DNA of 64,000 bases from assembly GCA_014584315.1 (NCBI GenBank), contig JACTNA010000014.1:117230-181229 (forward strand), written 5' to 3'. Below, piece by piece: positions 23,678 through 31,259 of the stretch (its first letter is position 1; each line of letters opens with the position of its first letter). The notes beneath the pieces were generated by a model. The model worked only from the letters and a program-made list of their open reading frames with translations, did no database searches and had not been told where the DNA came from. Position numbers and translations under genes: made by a program. The stretch is from Planctomycetota bacterium (GTDB lineage: Bacteria; Planctomycetota; Phycisphaerae; Phycisphaerales; UBA1924).

Positions 23678-24886
23678 CTACGGGGCGTGCGAGCGGGCAC
23701 CCGGTGGGATGATGACGACGTCCGCCGCGTCGATCGTGAGCCGCACGTCCGACGAGCCGGGGGGCGATGGGGGGGGGTTCAGTTCGGCGGCCTTCAGGCG
23801 CGCGCCGCCGGCGAGTTCCAGCGTGTGCTGCGCGATCTCGCCGAGGTAGACGGTGTCGAGACGGCGGGCGGAGAGGGAAGAGTCGTGAGGCTTGAGGCTT
23901 GAGTCGTGAGGCTTGAGTCCTGAGTCTTGAGGAGGGGAAAGAAGGCGGATGGCTTCGGGGCGGATGCTGAGCGTGACGCGCGCGGTCGGCGCGGGGCGGT
24001 CGCTCGCCGGGGCGTCGTGCGCGATGAAGGCGGCGAGGTCGCCGGCCGGCGTGCGCAGGCGGGCCAGGCCCCCCTCGACGCCGACGACCTCGGCCTCGAG
24101 AAAGTTGGTCTCGCCGAGGAACTCGGCCACGAACCGCGAGCGCGGGCGGCGGTAGAGGTCCGCCGGCGCGCCGAGTTGCACGACGCGCCCCGCGTCCATG
24201 ATGGCGACGCGGTCGGCCATGCTCAGGGCCTCCTTCTGGTCGTGCGTGACGTACACGGTGGTCAGGCCCGCCTGCTTGCAGACCCGCCGGATCTCGGCCC
24301 GCAGTTCGATGCGCAGTTTGGCGTCGAGGTTCGAGAGCGGCTCGTCCAGCAGCAGCACGTCCGGGCGCACGACGAGGGCGCGCGCCAGCGCGACCCGCTG
24401 CTGCTGGCCCCCCGACAACTGCGCGGGCTTGCGCTTCGCGTAGTCGCCCATGCGCACGGCGTCGAGCGCCTCGCGCACGCGCGCCGCACGCTCGGCGGGC
24501 GGCACGCGCCGCACGCCCAGCCCGAACGCCACGTTCTGCTCCACCGTCATGTGCGGCCAGAGGGCGTAGGACTGGAAGACCATCCCGGTGTTCCGCTTGT
24601 TCGGCGCCAGCCGCGTGACGTCGCGGAAGGAGCGTGGGGGGGTGGCGGCCGACGGGTGCGCGGGGGCGGGCGATGACGCGAACGCGATCGTCCCGGCCGT
24701 CGGCTGGATGAAGCCCGCGATCATGCGCAGGAGCGTGGTCTTGCCGCAGCCGGAGGGGCCGAGGAGGAAGAAGAGTTCTCCCGGCTCGATGTCGAGGGAG
24801 ACGCCGTCCACGGCCCGGGTGCGCGGCGCGCGGGCGACGGCCGGGAACTCCTTGACCAGGCCGGCGATGCGGATGGCGGTGGTCAT
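23678..24886 (-). CDS. Orphan ABC transporter ATP-binding protein (MalK/PotA/FbpC type) with extra loops
   Basis: 402 residues. Walker A GPSGCGKTT (about 44-52), Q-loop GMVFQSYALWPHMTV, signature LSGGQQQRVALARAL, Walker B VLLLDEPLSNLD and the H-loop VTHDQKEAL are all present, followed by a C-terminal TOBE-like region. This type drives uptake of sugars, polyamines or iron with permeases that are not encoded nearby. Two oddities: a ~25-residue Ala/Pro/Ser insertion before RNTGMVFQ, and a Ser/Lys/Pro/His repeat (residues roughly 318-336) encoded by a short-period DNA repeat. A G9 tract lies at 23769-23777. It is convergent with the deacetylase and divergent from the DciA-like gene. Confidence 0.87.
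   Translation of the reverse strand: MTTAIRIAGLVKEFPAVARAPRTRAVDGVSLDIEPGELFFLLGPSGCGKTTLLRMIAGFIQPTAGTIAFASSPAPAHPSAATPPRSFRDVTRLAPNKRNTGMVFQSYALWPHMTVEQNVAFGLGVRRVPPAERAARVREALDAVRMGDYAKRKPAQLSGGQQQRVALARALVVRPDVLLLDEPLSNLDAKLRIELRAEIRRVCKQAGLTTVYVTHDQKEALSMADRVAIMDAGRVVQLGAPADLYRRPRSRFVAEFLGETNFLEAEVVGVEGGLARLRTPAGDLAAFIAHDAPASDRPAPTARVTLSIRPEAIRLLSPPQDSGLKPHDSSLKPHDSSLSARRLDTVYLGEIAQHTLELAGGARLKAAELNPPPSPPGSSDVRLTIDAADVVIIPPGARSHAP
23880..23932. repeat. agtcgtgaggcttgag repeat inside the ABC ATPase coding sequence
   Basis: Units of gaggcttgagtcgtgaggct with 7-base internal periodicity occupy 53 bases within the ABC ATPase gene and keep its frame. They encode the DSGLKPHDSSLKPHDSSL stretch. 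Confidence 0.7.
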
Positions 24887-24981
24887 GGGATGGGAGGGTA
24901 GCGGGAGCGGGCGGAGGGCGCGGCGGGGGCGGGCGGCGCGAGCGCGCGCGGGCGCGGACAACCGCGTGGTAGGATGCCGCC

Positions 24982-25359
24982 ATGAGGCGGTCAGGCAACG
25001 CGGGCGGCGAGATCGGGCGTTTACAGAAGTTTCGCGCCGTGCGCCCGCCGGGCATCGCGGTGGGGGTGGCGGCCCGGGCGCTCGCCGAGGGGCTGGAGCG
25101 TGAGCACAGGCTCACGGGCGGCCTGGCGGGGGCGTGGGCCGCCCTCTGCCCGCCGGAACTCTCCGAGCGATCGCGCGTCGTCCGCTTCGCCTCGGGCGTG
25201 GTGACGGTCGAGGTGACGGACGGGTCGACGCGGTTCCGCCTCGACCGTTGGCTGCGCTCCGGCGGGCGGGACGCGCTCCAGGCCCGCGCGGGGGGGGGGA
25301 TACGGCGGGTGGTGATGCGGGTGGGGGGAGGCAGAGGGGAAAGAGCAAGGAGCAAATAG
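24982..25359 (+). CDS. DUF721/DciA-like protein
   Basis: 125 residues. The central part (AWAALCPPELSERSRVVRFASGVVTVEVTD and then RLDRWLRSGGRDAL) follows the DUF721 pattern: a Trp-led helix, then two beta strands 'V-x-x-x-x-G-x-L-x-V-x-V', then a helix. DciA proteins of this family help load the replicative DnaB helicase in bacteria that lack DnaC/DnaI. The C-terminal GGRGERARSK and the TAG stop codon come from the caaag-type repeat that starts here, so the original gene end may have been replaced. A G10 tract (25290-25299) encodes Gly residues shortly before it. Confidence 0.68.
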   Translation: MRRSGNAGGEIGRLQKFRAVRPPGIAVGVAARALAEGLEREHRLTGGLAGAWAALCPPELSERSRVVRFASGVVTVEVTDGSTRFRLDRWLRSGGRDALQARAGGGIRRVVMRVGGGRGERARSK

Positions 25360-25462
25360 CAAAGAGCAAAGGGCAAAGAGCAAATAGCAAAGAGCAAAGG
25401 GCAAAGGGCAAAGAGCAAAGGGAAAGGGTAAAGGGCAAAGGGCAAAGGGTAACGAGCACAGG
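25338..25462. repeat. GCAAAGR heptamer array
   Basis: About 17 tandem, slightly degenerate 7-base units (gcaaagg, gcaaaga, gcaaata) occupy 125 bases between the DciA-like and DUF202 genes and include the DciA-like stop codon. The array is strongly purine-biased on the plus strand and AT-rich compared with everything around it. No spacers are present. It resembles the short tandemly repeated heptamers known from cyanobacteria. Confidence 0.9.
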
Positions 25463-25513
25463 GCCGACGGGATGCGGATTCGCCGCCCGGTCCACAGCCC
25501 GTGGGGGTGCGGC

Positions 25514-25891
25514 ATGACCCGCAATCCGTACGAGCACTTTCGCGGTCGGGAGTTGACGCTCAACGACCATCTCGCCATCGACCGCACCGTCCTCTCCAAC
25601 GAGCGGACGCTGCTGGCGTACGGGCGGACCGCGCTGGCGATGCTCATCATCGGCGGCTCGTGCATCAAGTTCTTCGACTCCGTCTGGATGCAGGCGCTCG
25701 GCGTGCCGTTCGTCGTCGGGAGCGTCGTGGTGATGGCGTGGGGGTGGCGTCGGTACGAGCGCACGCGTCGCTTTCTCGCCGCCGCGCTGCAGCACCAGAC
25801 CGGCTCGCCCGATCACCCCCTCAAGGCGGAGGCGCGCCGCGCGAAGCCGCAGGCGGAGGCCGAGACTACATCGGCCACACCAGGAGAATGA
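25514..25891 (+). CDS. DUF202 (YidH-type) small membrane protein
   Basis: 125 residues. The sequence LAIDRTVLSNERTLLAYGRTALAMLIIGGSCIKFF matches the conserved N-terminus of DUF202 proteins (the 'NERTxLAW/YxRTxLA' block). Two transmembrane helices are seen (about 36-52 and 61-78), with a charged cytoplasmic tail. Function of the family is not established. The ATG before TRNPYEHF is used since the conserved region begins soon after. The 3' end overlaps the convergent SLC13 gene by 26 bp. Confidence 0.78.
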   Translation: MTRNPYEHFRGRELTLNDHLAIDRTVLSNERTLLAYGRTALAMLIIGGSCIKFFDSVWMQALGVPFVVGSVVVMAWGWRRYERTRRFLAAALQHQTGSPDHPLKAEARRAKPQAEAETTSATPGE

Positions 25892-27641
25892 CGGGCACGC
25901 CCGCGGCCGGCACGATCGCCGAAACGGGCAGGCCCAGACGCCAGTAATCCCCGAAGCGGTACCCGCCCGGCCCCATCACGAGCGTGTTGGACTGGTGGCC
26001 GATCGGCGTCAGGAACGCGCTGGAAGCGCCGACGGCCACGCCCATCAGGAACGGATCGGCCGACGCCCCGACGCCCGCCGCCAGCCCGATCGCGATCGGC
26101 GCCATCAGCACCGCGGCGGCGGCGTTGTTGATCACATTCGAGAGCAGCATCGTCACGACCATCAGCCCGAGCAGCAGCCCCCACGGCGGGAGCGACGACG
26201 ACACGCGGAGCAGCCCCTCGGCGACCAGCCCGGCCGCGCCGGTCGTCTCCATCGCCTCGCCGACGGGGATCATCGCGCCGAGGAGGATGATGACGGGCCA
26301 GTCGATCGCCTCGTAGGCCTCGCGCAGCGTGAGCAGCCTCGAAATGAGCATGGCGCACGCGCTGGCGGCGAAGGCGACCTCAACGGGCGCTAGCCCGAAC
26401 ACCGTCGCCAGGATGCCGGCGGCGAAGCAGGCGACCGCCAGTGCGGCACGGCGCGGCTTGCCCACCGCCAGGTCTCGTTGGGCGAGGGGGAGCAGGCCGA
26501 GCGTCTCGAACGCCTGCTGGAGCGCGCTCTGATTGCCCTGGAGGAGCAGCACATCGCCGCCGCGGAGGCGGATGTCGCGCAGGCGCCGACCGATGCGCCT
26601 GCCCTCGCGCGCCACGCCCAGAATGTTGATGCCGGACCGGCGCCGCAGGTCGATCTGCGCCGCCGATCGGCCCTCGATCCTGCCCCCCGGCGTGACGATC
26701 GCCTCGACGACGACGATCTCGCCCTCCGCGCCGAGCATCTCCTCACGAAGTTCGCGGTCTCCGTCCGGCTCCAGCCCGAGCGCATCGGTCAGGGTCCCGA
26801 TTGTCTCCGCGTCCGCCTCGACGACCAGCACGTCGCCCGCCGCCATGCGTTCACGCCGCGATGGCATCGCAAGCCGACGGTCGCCGTGCGCGATGCCGAC
26901 GATGACGGCGTCGCCCGCCGCCGCCTCCGACGCCTCGCCGATCGTCATGCCCTCCGCCTTCGAGCCTTTCGGCACCCGCAACTCGACCACGTAGGCGTCG
27001 ATGTCGAAGAGCGCGCCGGCGGAGGAGGCCGGGTCCCGCTTCGGCAACAGACGCCAGCCGACCAGGCCGCAGAAGACGCACCCCGCGACCGCGACGACCG
27101 CCCCGACCGGCGTGAACGAGAACATGCCGTACGGCGTCCCGGCCACGTCGCCCCGATAGGAGGCGATGATGATGTTCGGCGGCGTGCCGATCAGCGTCGT
27201 CATCCCGCCGAGGAGCGAACCGAACGCGACCGGCATGAGGACGAACGATGGCGAACGCCCTCCCGACCGCGCCATCCGCACCGCCACGGGCATCAGGATC
27301 GCCAGCGCGCCCACGTTGTTCATGAACCCGGAGCAGACGGCGGTGACGAGCGTGAGCGTCACCGCCTGGCCCGTCGCGCTCTCTCCGGCCAGACGCATCG
27401 CACGCCCGAGCACGTTCACCGCGCCCGAGTTGCGCAGGCCCCGCGACACGACAAGCACGGCCGCGACCGTTATGACGGCCGGGTGTCCGAACCCCGAGAA
27501 GGTCCGGTCGGCGGCGACGACGCCGGCGAGTACCAGCGCCAGCAGCGTCACCATCGCGACCAGGTCGTACCGCCACCGCCCCCAGACAAACAGCGCCAGC
27601 GCCACCACCAGGCCGACGCCGAGGATCACCTGGTCGACCAT
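25866..27641 (-). CDS. SLC13/DASS-family permease with two TrkA-C domains
   Basis: 591 residues. It has transmembrane blocks at both ends (residues about 5-190 and 395-590) and a soluble middle with two RCK_C/TrkA-C-like domains (VVELRVPKGSKAEGMTIGEASEAAAGDAVIVGI and IVVEAIVTPGGRIEGRSAAQIDLRRRSGINILGVAREG). Motifs GFMNNVGALAILMPVA and NVINNAAAAVLMAPIA are the paired SNT/NNxxA-type sites of sodium-coupled anion carriers. Dicarboxylate, sulfate or similar anions are possible. Sulfate would fit the sulfotransferase-rich locus, but nothing in the sequence decides it. Confidence 0.85.
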   Translation of the reverse strand: MVDQVILGVGLVVALALFVWGRWRYDLVAMVTLLALVLAGVVAADRTFSGFGHPAVITVAAVLVVSRGLRNSGAVNVLGRAMRLAGESATGQAVTLTLVTAVCSGFMNNVGALAILMPVAVRMARSGGRSPSFVLMPVAFGSLLGGMTTLIGTPPNIIIASYRGDVAGTPYGMFSFTPVGAVVAVAGCVFCGLVGWRLLPKRDPASSAGALFDIDAYVVELRVPKGSKAEGMTIGEASEAAAGDAVIVGIAHGDRRLAMPSRRERMAAGDVLVVEADAETIGTLTDALGLEPDGDRELREEMLGAEGEIVVVEAIVTPGGRIEGRSAAQIDLRRRSGINILGVAREGRRIGRRLRDIRLRGGDVLLLQGNQSALQQAFETLGLLPLAQRDLAVGKPRRAALAVACFAAGILATVFGLAPVEVAFAASACAMLISRLLTLREAYEAIDWPVIILLGAMIPVGEAMETTGAAGLVAEGLLRVSSSLPPWGLLLGLMVVTMLLSNVINNAAAAVLMAPIAIGLAAGVGASADPFLMGVAVGASSAFLTPIGHQSNTLVMGPGGYRFGDYWRLGLPVSAIVPAAGVPVILLVWPM

Positions 27642-27715
27642 GCCCCGCCCTCACGCCCGGCCTCGCCCACGACGGGCCGCGCCCAGTCTACAACGCGGCA
27701 CGCCGACGCCGAGCG

Positions 27716-29356
27716 TCACGACCCGCGTGCGGGCGGCCTGGGCTGCGGCGTCGCGGGCTGCGGCGCCGAGCCGTCTGCGCCGTCGTCGGCCACGCGACCG
27801 AGCGCGCCGGGGAGTTCGATGCCCGCCTGCTTCGCGAGTTCGTGCACCGGGGGCAGCGAGCCGATGAGGCCGGAGAGGAAGTCGGCGGTGGCGCCGCGCG
27901 CGCCGCCGTTTTTCGTCTCGACGCCGCGGCCCGAGTCCCAGACCGTGATCTTGTCGATCTTCAGGTTCTGGACGGCCTTGACCTGCTCGGCGACGAGTTC
28001 GGGCAGTTTCTCGATGAGCAGCAGGGTCGGCGCGACCTGGGGGTTCGTCGCGCACGCCTCGACGAGTTGCCGGTAGCCTTCGGCCTTCGCCTCGAGCACC
28101 TTGCGCACGCCCTCCGCCTCGGCCGTGTAGCGTGCGAGGATGGCGTCGGCCTCGCCGCGGGCTTCGCGGCGCTGCTTCTCGGCCTCGGCCTCCGCGGCGA
28201 TCTCGATGCGCTTCTTCTCGATCTCCTGCGGCGCGAGTTCGTCCTTGGCCAGCCGCGCCAGTTCCTGCTCGCGTTCGGCGGCGAGAATCGCCTCCGCGGC
28301 CTTGGCCGCCGCCACCTCGGCGCGCCGCCGCGCTTCCGCCCGGATCTCCGCCAGTTTCGCGTTGCTCTCCGCGACCTGCGCCGAGGACGTGTTCTCGCCC
28401 TCGACCGCCCGGGCCTCGGCCTCGGCGACGCGGATGCGCTGCTCCTGCTCGGCCTTCTTGCGTGCCGCGATGGTCTCCGCCTCTCGCTCGGCGGAGGCGA
28501 TCTCGAGGTCGCGCTTGGACTGGACCTCGCCCGTCACGGCCTGGGCCTCGAGCGCGGCGACCGCGACGCGCTGTTTCTGCTCCGCGTCCTTCTGGCCCTG
28601 CTCCGCCAGCGCGCGCTCCTGGGCCACGCGCACGTTCCGCTCGCGCACGGCCGCCGCCTCGCCGATCGCGCCGGTGCGGTCCTGCTCGGCGACCTCGACC
28701 TTGGCGCGGTTGATGGCCTCGGCGGCGGCGCGCTTGCCGATGGCGACGATGTAGCCGGATTCGTCCGTGATGTCGCGGATGTTCACGTTGATGAGTTCGA
28801 GGCCGATCTTGTTGATCTCCTGGCCCACGTTCTCGTTGATGTGGTTCATGAACTTCTCGCGGTCCTTGTTGATCTCCTCGATCGTCAGGGTCGCGATGAC
28901 GAGGCGCAACTGCCCCAGGATGATGTCCTGCGCCTGCTCACGGACGGCCTGCGTCGGCAGCATCAGCAGGCGCTCGGCCGCGTTGTTCATCAGCACCGGG
29001 TCCGTGGAGACGCCGACCGTGAAGGTCGAGGGCACGTCCACGCGGATGTTGTTCAGCGACAGCGCGCCCTGGAGCGGGATGTCGATCACGATCGGTTCGA
29101 GCGAGAGGTAGGCGTAGTCCTGGATGAGCGGGATAACGAACGCCCCGCCGCCGTGGAGGCACTTGGCCGCCCGCTGCGCCCCGACCTTGCCGTAGATCAC
29201 CAGGATGCGGTTGGACGGGCAGCGCTTGTACTGCTTGACGATCATCACCGTCACGAACAGCAGGATCATCAGCACCGCGCCGACGATCCCGAGCGCGAGC
29301 ATCGGGCTGGAGCCGCCCGAGCCTTGCCCCAGCGTGAGCATGAGCGAGTCGTTCAC
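27716..29356 (-). CDS. Flotillin family protein (FloT/YqiK type)
   Basis: 546 residues. One N-terminal membrane helix (about 20-42) is followed by an SPFH/band 7 domain ([14 protein letters not shown] through [13 protein letters not shown]). A long coiled coil rich in Ala/Glu/Arg (about 220-440) comes next, and the C-terminal flotillin tail ([25 protein letters not shown]) ends the conserved part. Flotillins organise membrane microdomains. The partner NfeD-like gene lies immediately upstream on the same strand, the usual arrangement. The final ~40 residues are Pro/Ala-rich. Confidence 0.9.
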   Translation of the reverse strand: MNDSLMLTLGQGSGGSSPMLALGIVGAVLMILLFVTVMIVKQYKRCPSNRILVIYGKVGAQRAAKCLHGGGAFVIPLIQDYAYLSLEPIVIDIPLQGALSLNNIRVDVPSTFTVGVSTDPVLMNNAAERLLMLPTQAVREQAQDIILGQLRLVIATLTIEEINKDREKFMNHINENVGQEINKIGLELINVNIRDITDESGYIVAIGKRAAAEAINRAKVEVAEQDRTGAIGEAAAVRERNVRVAQERALAEQGQKDAEQKQRVAVAALEAQAVTGEVQSKRDLEIASAEREAETIAARKKAEQEQRIRVAEAEARAVEGENTSSAQVAESNAKLAEIRAEARRRAEVAAAKAAEAILAAEREQELARLAKDELAPQEIEKKRIEIAAEAEAEKQRREARGEADAILARYTAEAEGVRKVLEAKAEGYRQLVEACATNPQVAPTLLLIEKLPELVAEQVKAVQNLKIDKITVWDSGRGVETKNGGARGATADFLSGLIGSLPPVHELAKQAGIELPGALGRVADDGADGSAPQPATPQPRPPARGS

Positions 29357-29383
29357 GTTCGCAACTCCCTTCGTCGTGCGCGG

Positions 29384-29953
29384 TCAGTCCGCCCGCGCGA
29401 CGGTCAGCGTGTTGTCCTCGTTCACGCGGGTCACGCGGACGCGCGTGCCCGTGGGCAGTTCCTCGCCCTCGGTGGTGGCGGTGTAGGTCCGCTGGCGCTG
29501 GTCGAGCACGACGCGCACCTGCCCGCGCCCCGCGCCGCGCGCCGGGACGGTGAGGTAGACGTCGCCCTCGTGCCCGAGCGCATGGCCGATCGCCACGTTG
29601 CCGCTCGCCTCGAGGTCGTACATGCCCTTGAGCAGCACCGCGAGCAGCCACACCATCGCCGCCCCGCCGACCGCCGCGAGGAGCAGGCTCGTCGGCATCG
29701 ACCACCCGAAGCCCTTGAGCGACGCCAGCCCGGCCCACCCGAAGCCCATCGCGAAGGCCGTCGCCGACTGGATCGACAGGACTTCGAACGCCTTGCCCGG
29801 GTCGCCGTGGGCGTCGGAGATGTCCACGTCGCCCAGGTCCGCCCCGCCGCCGCCGACGAGCATCAGCCCGAGGCGGAGCGCGAAGACGACGGTGCCCACC
29901 AGGGCCGGGATGGTGAACCAGACTGCGCTGCCCGTGAACAGCAGGTCGATCAT
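29384..29953 (-). CDS. NfeD/YuaF-like membrane protein, flotillin partner
   Basis: 189 residues. Three hydrophobic segments (near residues 8-30, 65-85 and 88-110) precede a C-terminal OB-like fold (IGHALGHEGDVYLTVPARGAGRGQVRV through ELPTGTRVRVTRVNEDNTLTV). This is the YuaF layout, with the 'G-V-A-x-T-x-L-x-P-x-G' core replaced by a close equivalent. It sits 27 bp upstream of the flotillin gene, so co-expression is expected. The pair probably acts in membrane organisation or stress. Confidence 0.82.
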   Translation of the reverse strand: MIDLLFTGSAVWFTIPALVGTVVFALRLGLMLVGGGGADLGDVDISDAHGDPGKAFEVLSIQSATAFAMGFGWAGLASLKGFGWSMPTSLLLAAVGGAAMVWLLAVLLKGMYDLEASGNVAIGHALGHEGDVYLTVPARGAGRGQVRVVLDQRQRTYTATTEGEELPTGTRVRVTRVNEDNTLTVARAD

Positions 29954-30074
29954 GCGACCCCCCTTGCGGACGGTCGGCCCCCGCGGCCGTGCTCGAACCA
30001 GTGTAATGGAACCCGCCCCGCGTCGTTTGATTCGGCGAAGGGGCCTTGCGGTTTCGGGCCGTGTAGGAGGGGGG

Positions 30075-31259
30075 CTACGCCGCCAGGTCGATGTCGTCGT
30101 CGTCGGCCGTTCCGGGCAGGCCCCACTTGTCCTTCGGCAGGTGCCGGTGGTGGACGTGGATCACGCGGGCCAGTTGGCGGCCGAAGAGTTCGGCGATCGT
30201 GCCCAGCAGGCGCACGGCGTCGGCGTTGAAGCCGGTCCGGCGTTCGCGGAAGAGGGCGACGACGGCCAGGCACTCGCCGTCCTGCCGGCACGAGATGCAG
30301 GCGAGGGCGTTGCCCGCGATCCAGTCCGCGTCGTCGCCCAGCCGCGCGTGGAGGTCGTCCTCGCCAGCCATCAGTTCGACCGTCTCGCTGCGCTCGAAGC
30401 GCGGGGCGATCACGCCCGCGAGGTGCTCGAGGAGAACCTCCGTCGAGTCGCGGGGGCAGTCGTAGTTGACGTACGCGCCGAGCGAGTAGTCTCCGCTCGT
30501 GGATGGGAGGTAGACGGCCGCGTTGGTCGGTCCGATCTTGGCGAGGATGAACTCGAGCACGGTGCGCAGCAGCGCTTCGAGGTCGAGTTCCTGGCGGACG
30601 AGGCTGTTGAACTCGGCGGCCTCGCCCACGTGGGTGATCTGCTCGCTCAGTTCCTGGTACGCCCCGGCGAGGTCGTCGCACAGCGAGCCGACCTGCGAGG
30701 CCATGCCCTCCCGCGCGTCGTTCAGTTCGCGGCAGGCGTTGGCGAGGCGACGGAGGCGGTCGGCCCGATCGCGGGCGGCCCGCGCGCGCCGCAGCGACCC
30801 CGCGATCCGCTCGCGCAGTTCCGCGGGGCCGAGCGTGCCGACGATCAGGTCGAGCGCGCCGGCCCGCATCGCGCGCACGGCGTCGTCGAGCGAGGCCGAG
30901 CCGGCCAGCATCACCGTCCCGAGCGATTCGTCGATCTCGGTCAGGGCGCGCGACAGTTCGTACCCCGCGCCGCCGGGAAGGTCGGCGGGGATGATGGCGA
31001 GATCGAAGCGGCTCGTCGATGCGGCGGCGAGGGCGTCTGCGATGGAGTCCGCCTGCTCGCAGCGGGTCGTCCCGCAGGCCAGGGCCGCGGCCAGCCGCTG
31101 CCGCTCGCCGGCGTCGATGGAGACGATGAGCAGCCGGGCGTCGGCGTCGGCCAGGCTCGCTTCCGCGCCCGCGCCGATGGGCGTCGTCGGCAGGCGTTGC
31201 GCCCGCTGGGCTCGCCCGGGCGCGTCCGATCGTCCTGGCTGGTCCGGGATCGCGCTCAC
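30075..31259 (-). CDS. Degenerate response-regulator receiver with GAF domain
   Basis: 394 residues. After a ~35-residue tail comes a receiver-like domain (LLIVSIDAGERQRLAAAL to about 155). Where a phosphoacceptor Asp is expected it reads LAIIPADLPGGAGYEL (Pro in the Asp position), and the N-terminal acidic pair is reduced to SID. It is therefore probably not phosphorylated in the usual way. A helical linker (coiled coil about 150-215) leads to a GAF domain (LDLEALLRTVLEFILAKIGPTNAAVYLP through VVALFRERRTGFNADAVRLLGTIAELFGRQLA) with a CISCRQDGEC cysteine cluster. It overlaps the upstream kinase gene by 4 bp. The output is unknown. Confidence 0.78.
   Translation of the reverse strand: MSAIPDQPGRSDAPGRAQRAQRLPTTPIGAGAEASLADADARLLIVSIDAGERQRLAAALACGTTRCEQADSIADALAAASTSRFDLAIIPADLPGGAGYELSRALTEIDESLGTVMLAGSASLDDAVRAMRAGALDLIVGTLGPAELRERIAGSLRRARAARDRADRLRRLANACRELNDAREGMASQVGSLCDDLAGAYQELSEQITHVGEAAEFNSLVRQELDLEALLRTVLEFILAKIGPTNAAVYLPSTSGDYSLGAYVNYDCPRDSTEVLLEHLAGVIAPRFERSETVELMAGEDDLHARLGDDADWIAGNALACISCRQDGECLAVVALFRERRTGFNADAVRLLGTIAELFGRQLARVIHVHHRHLPKDKWGLPGTADDDDIDLAA

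Noticed and set aside
25338..25462. CRISPR array
   Set aside because: Units are only 7 bases and directly joined, no spacers, no cas genes nearby; it is a tandem heptamer array.
25866..27641. Dedicated sulfate importer for the sulfotransferases
   Set aside because: SLC13 proteins carry several anions and the gene is separated from the cluster by unrelated genes; kept only as a possibility.
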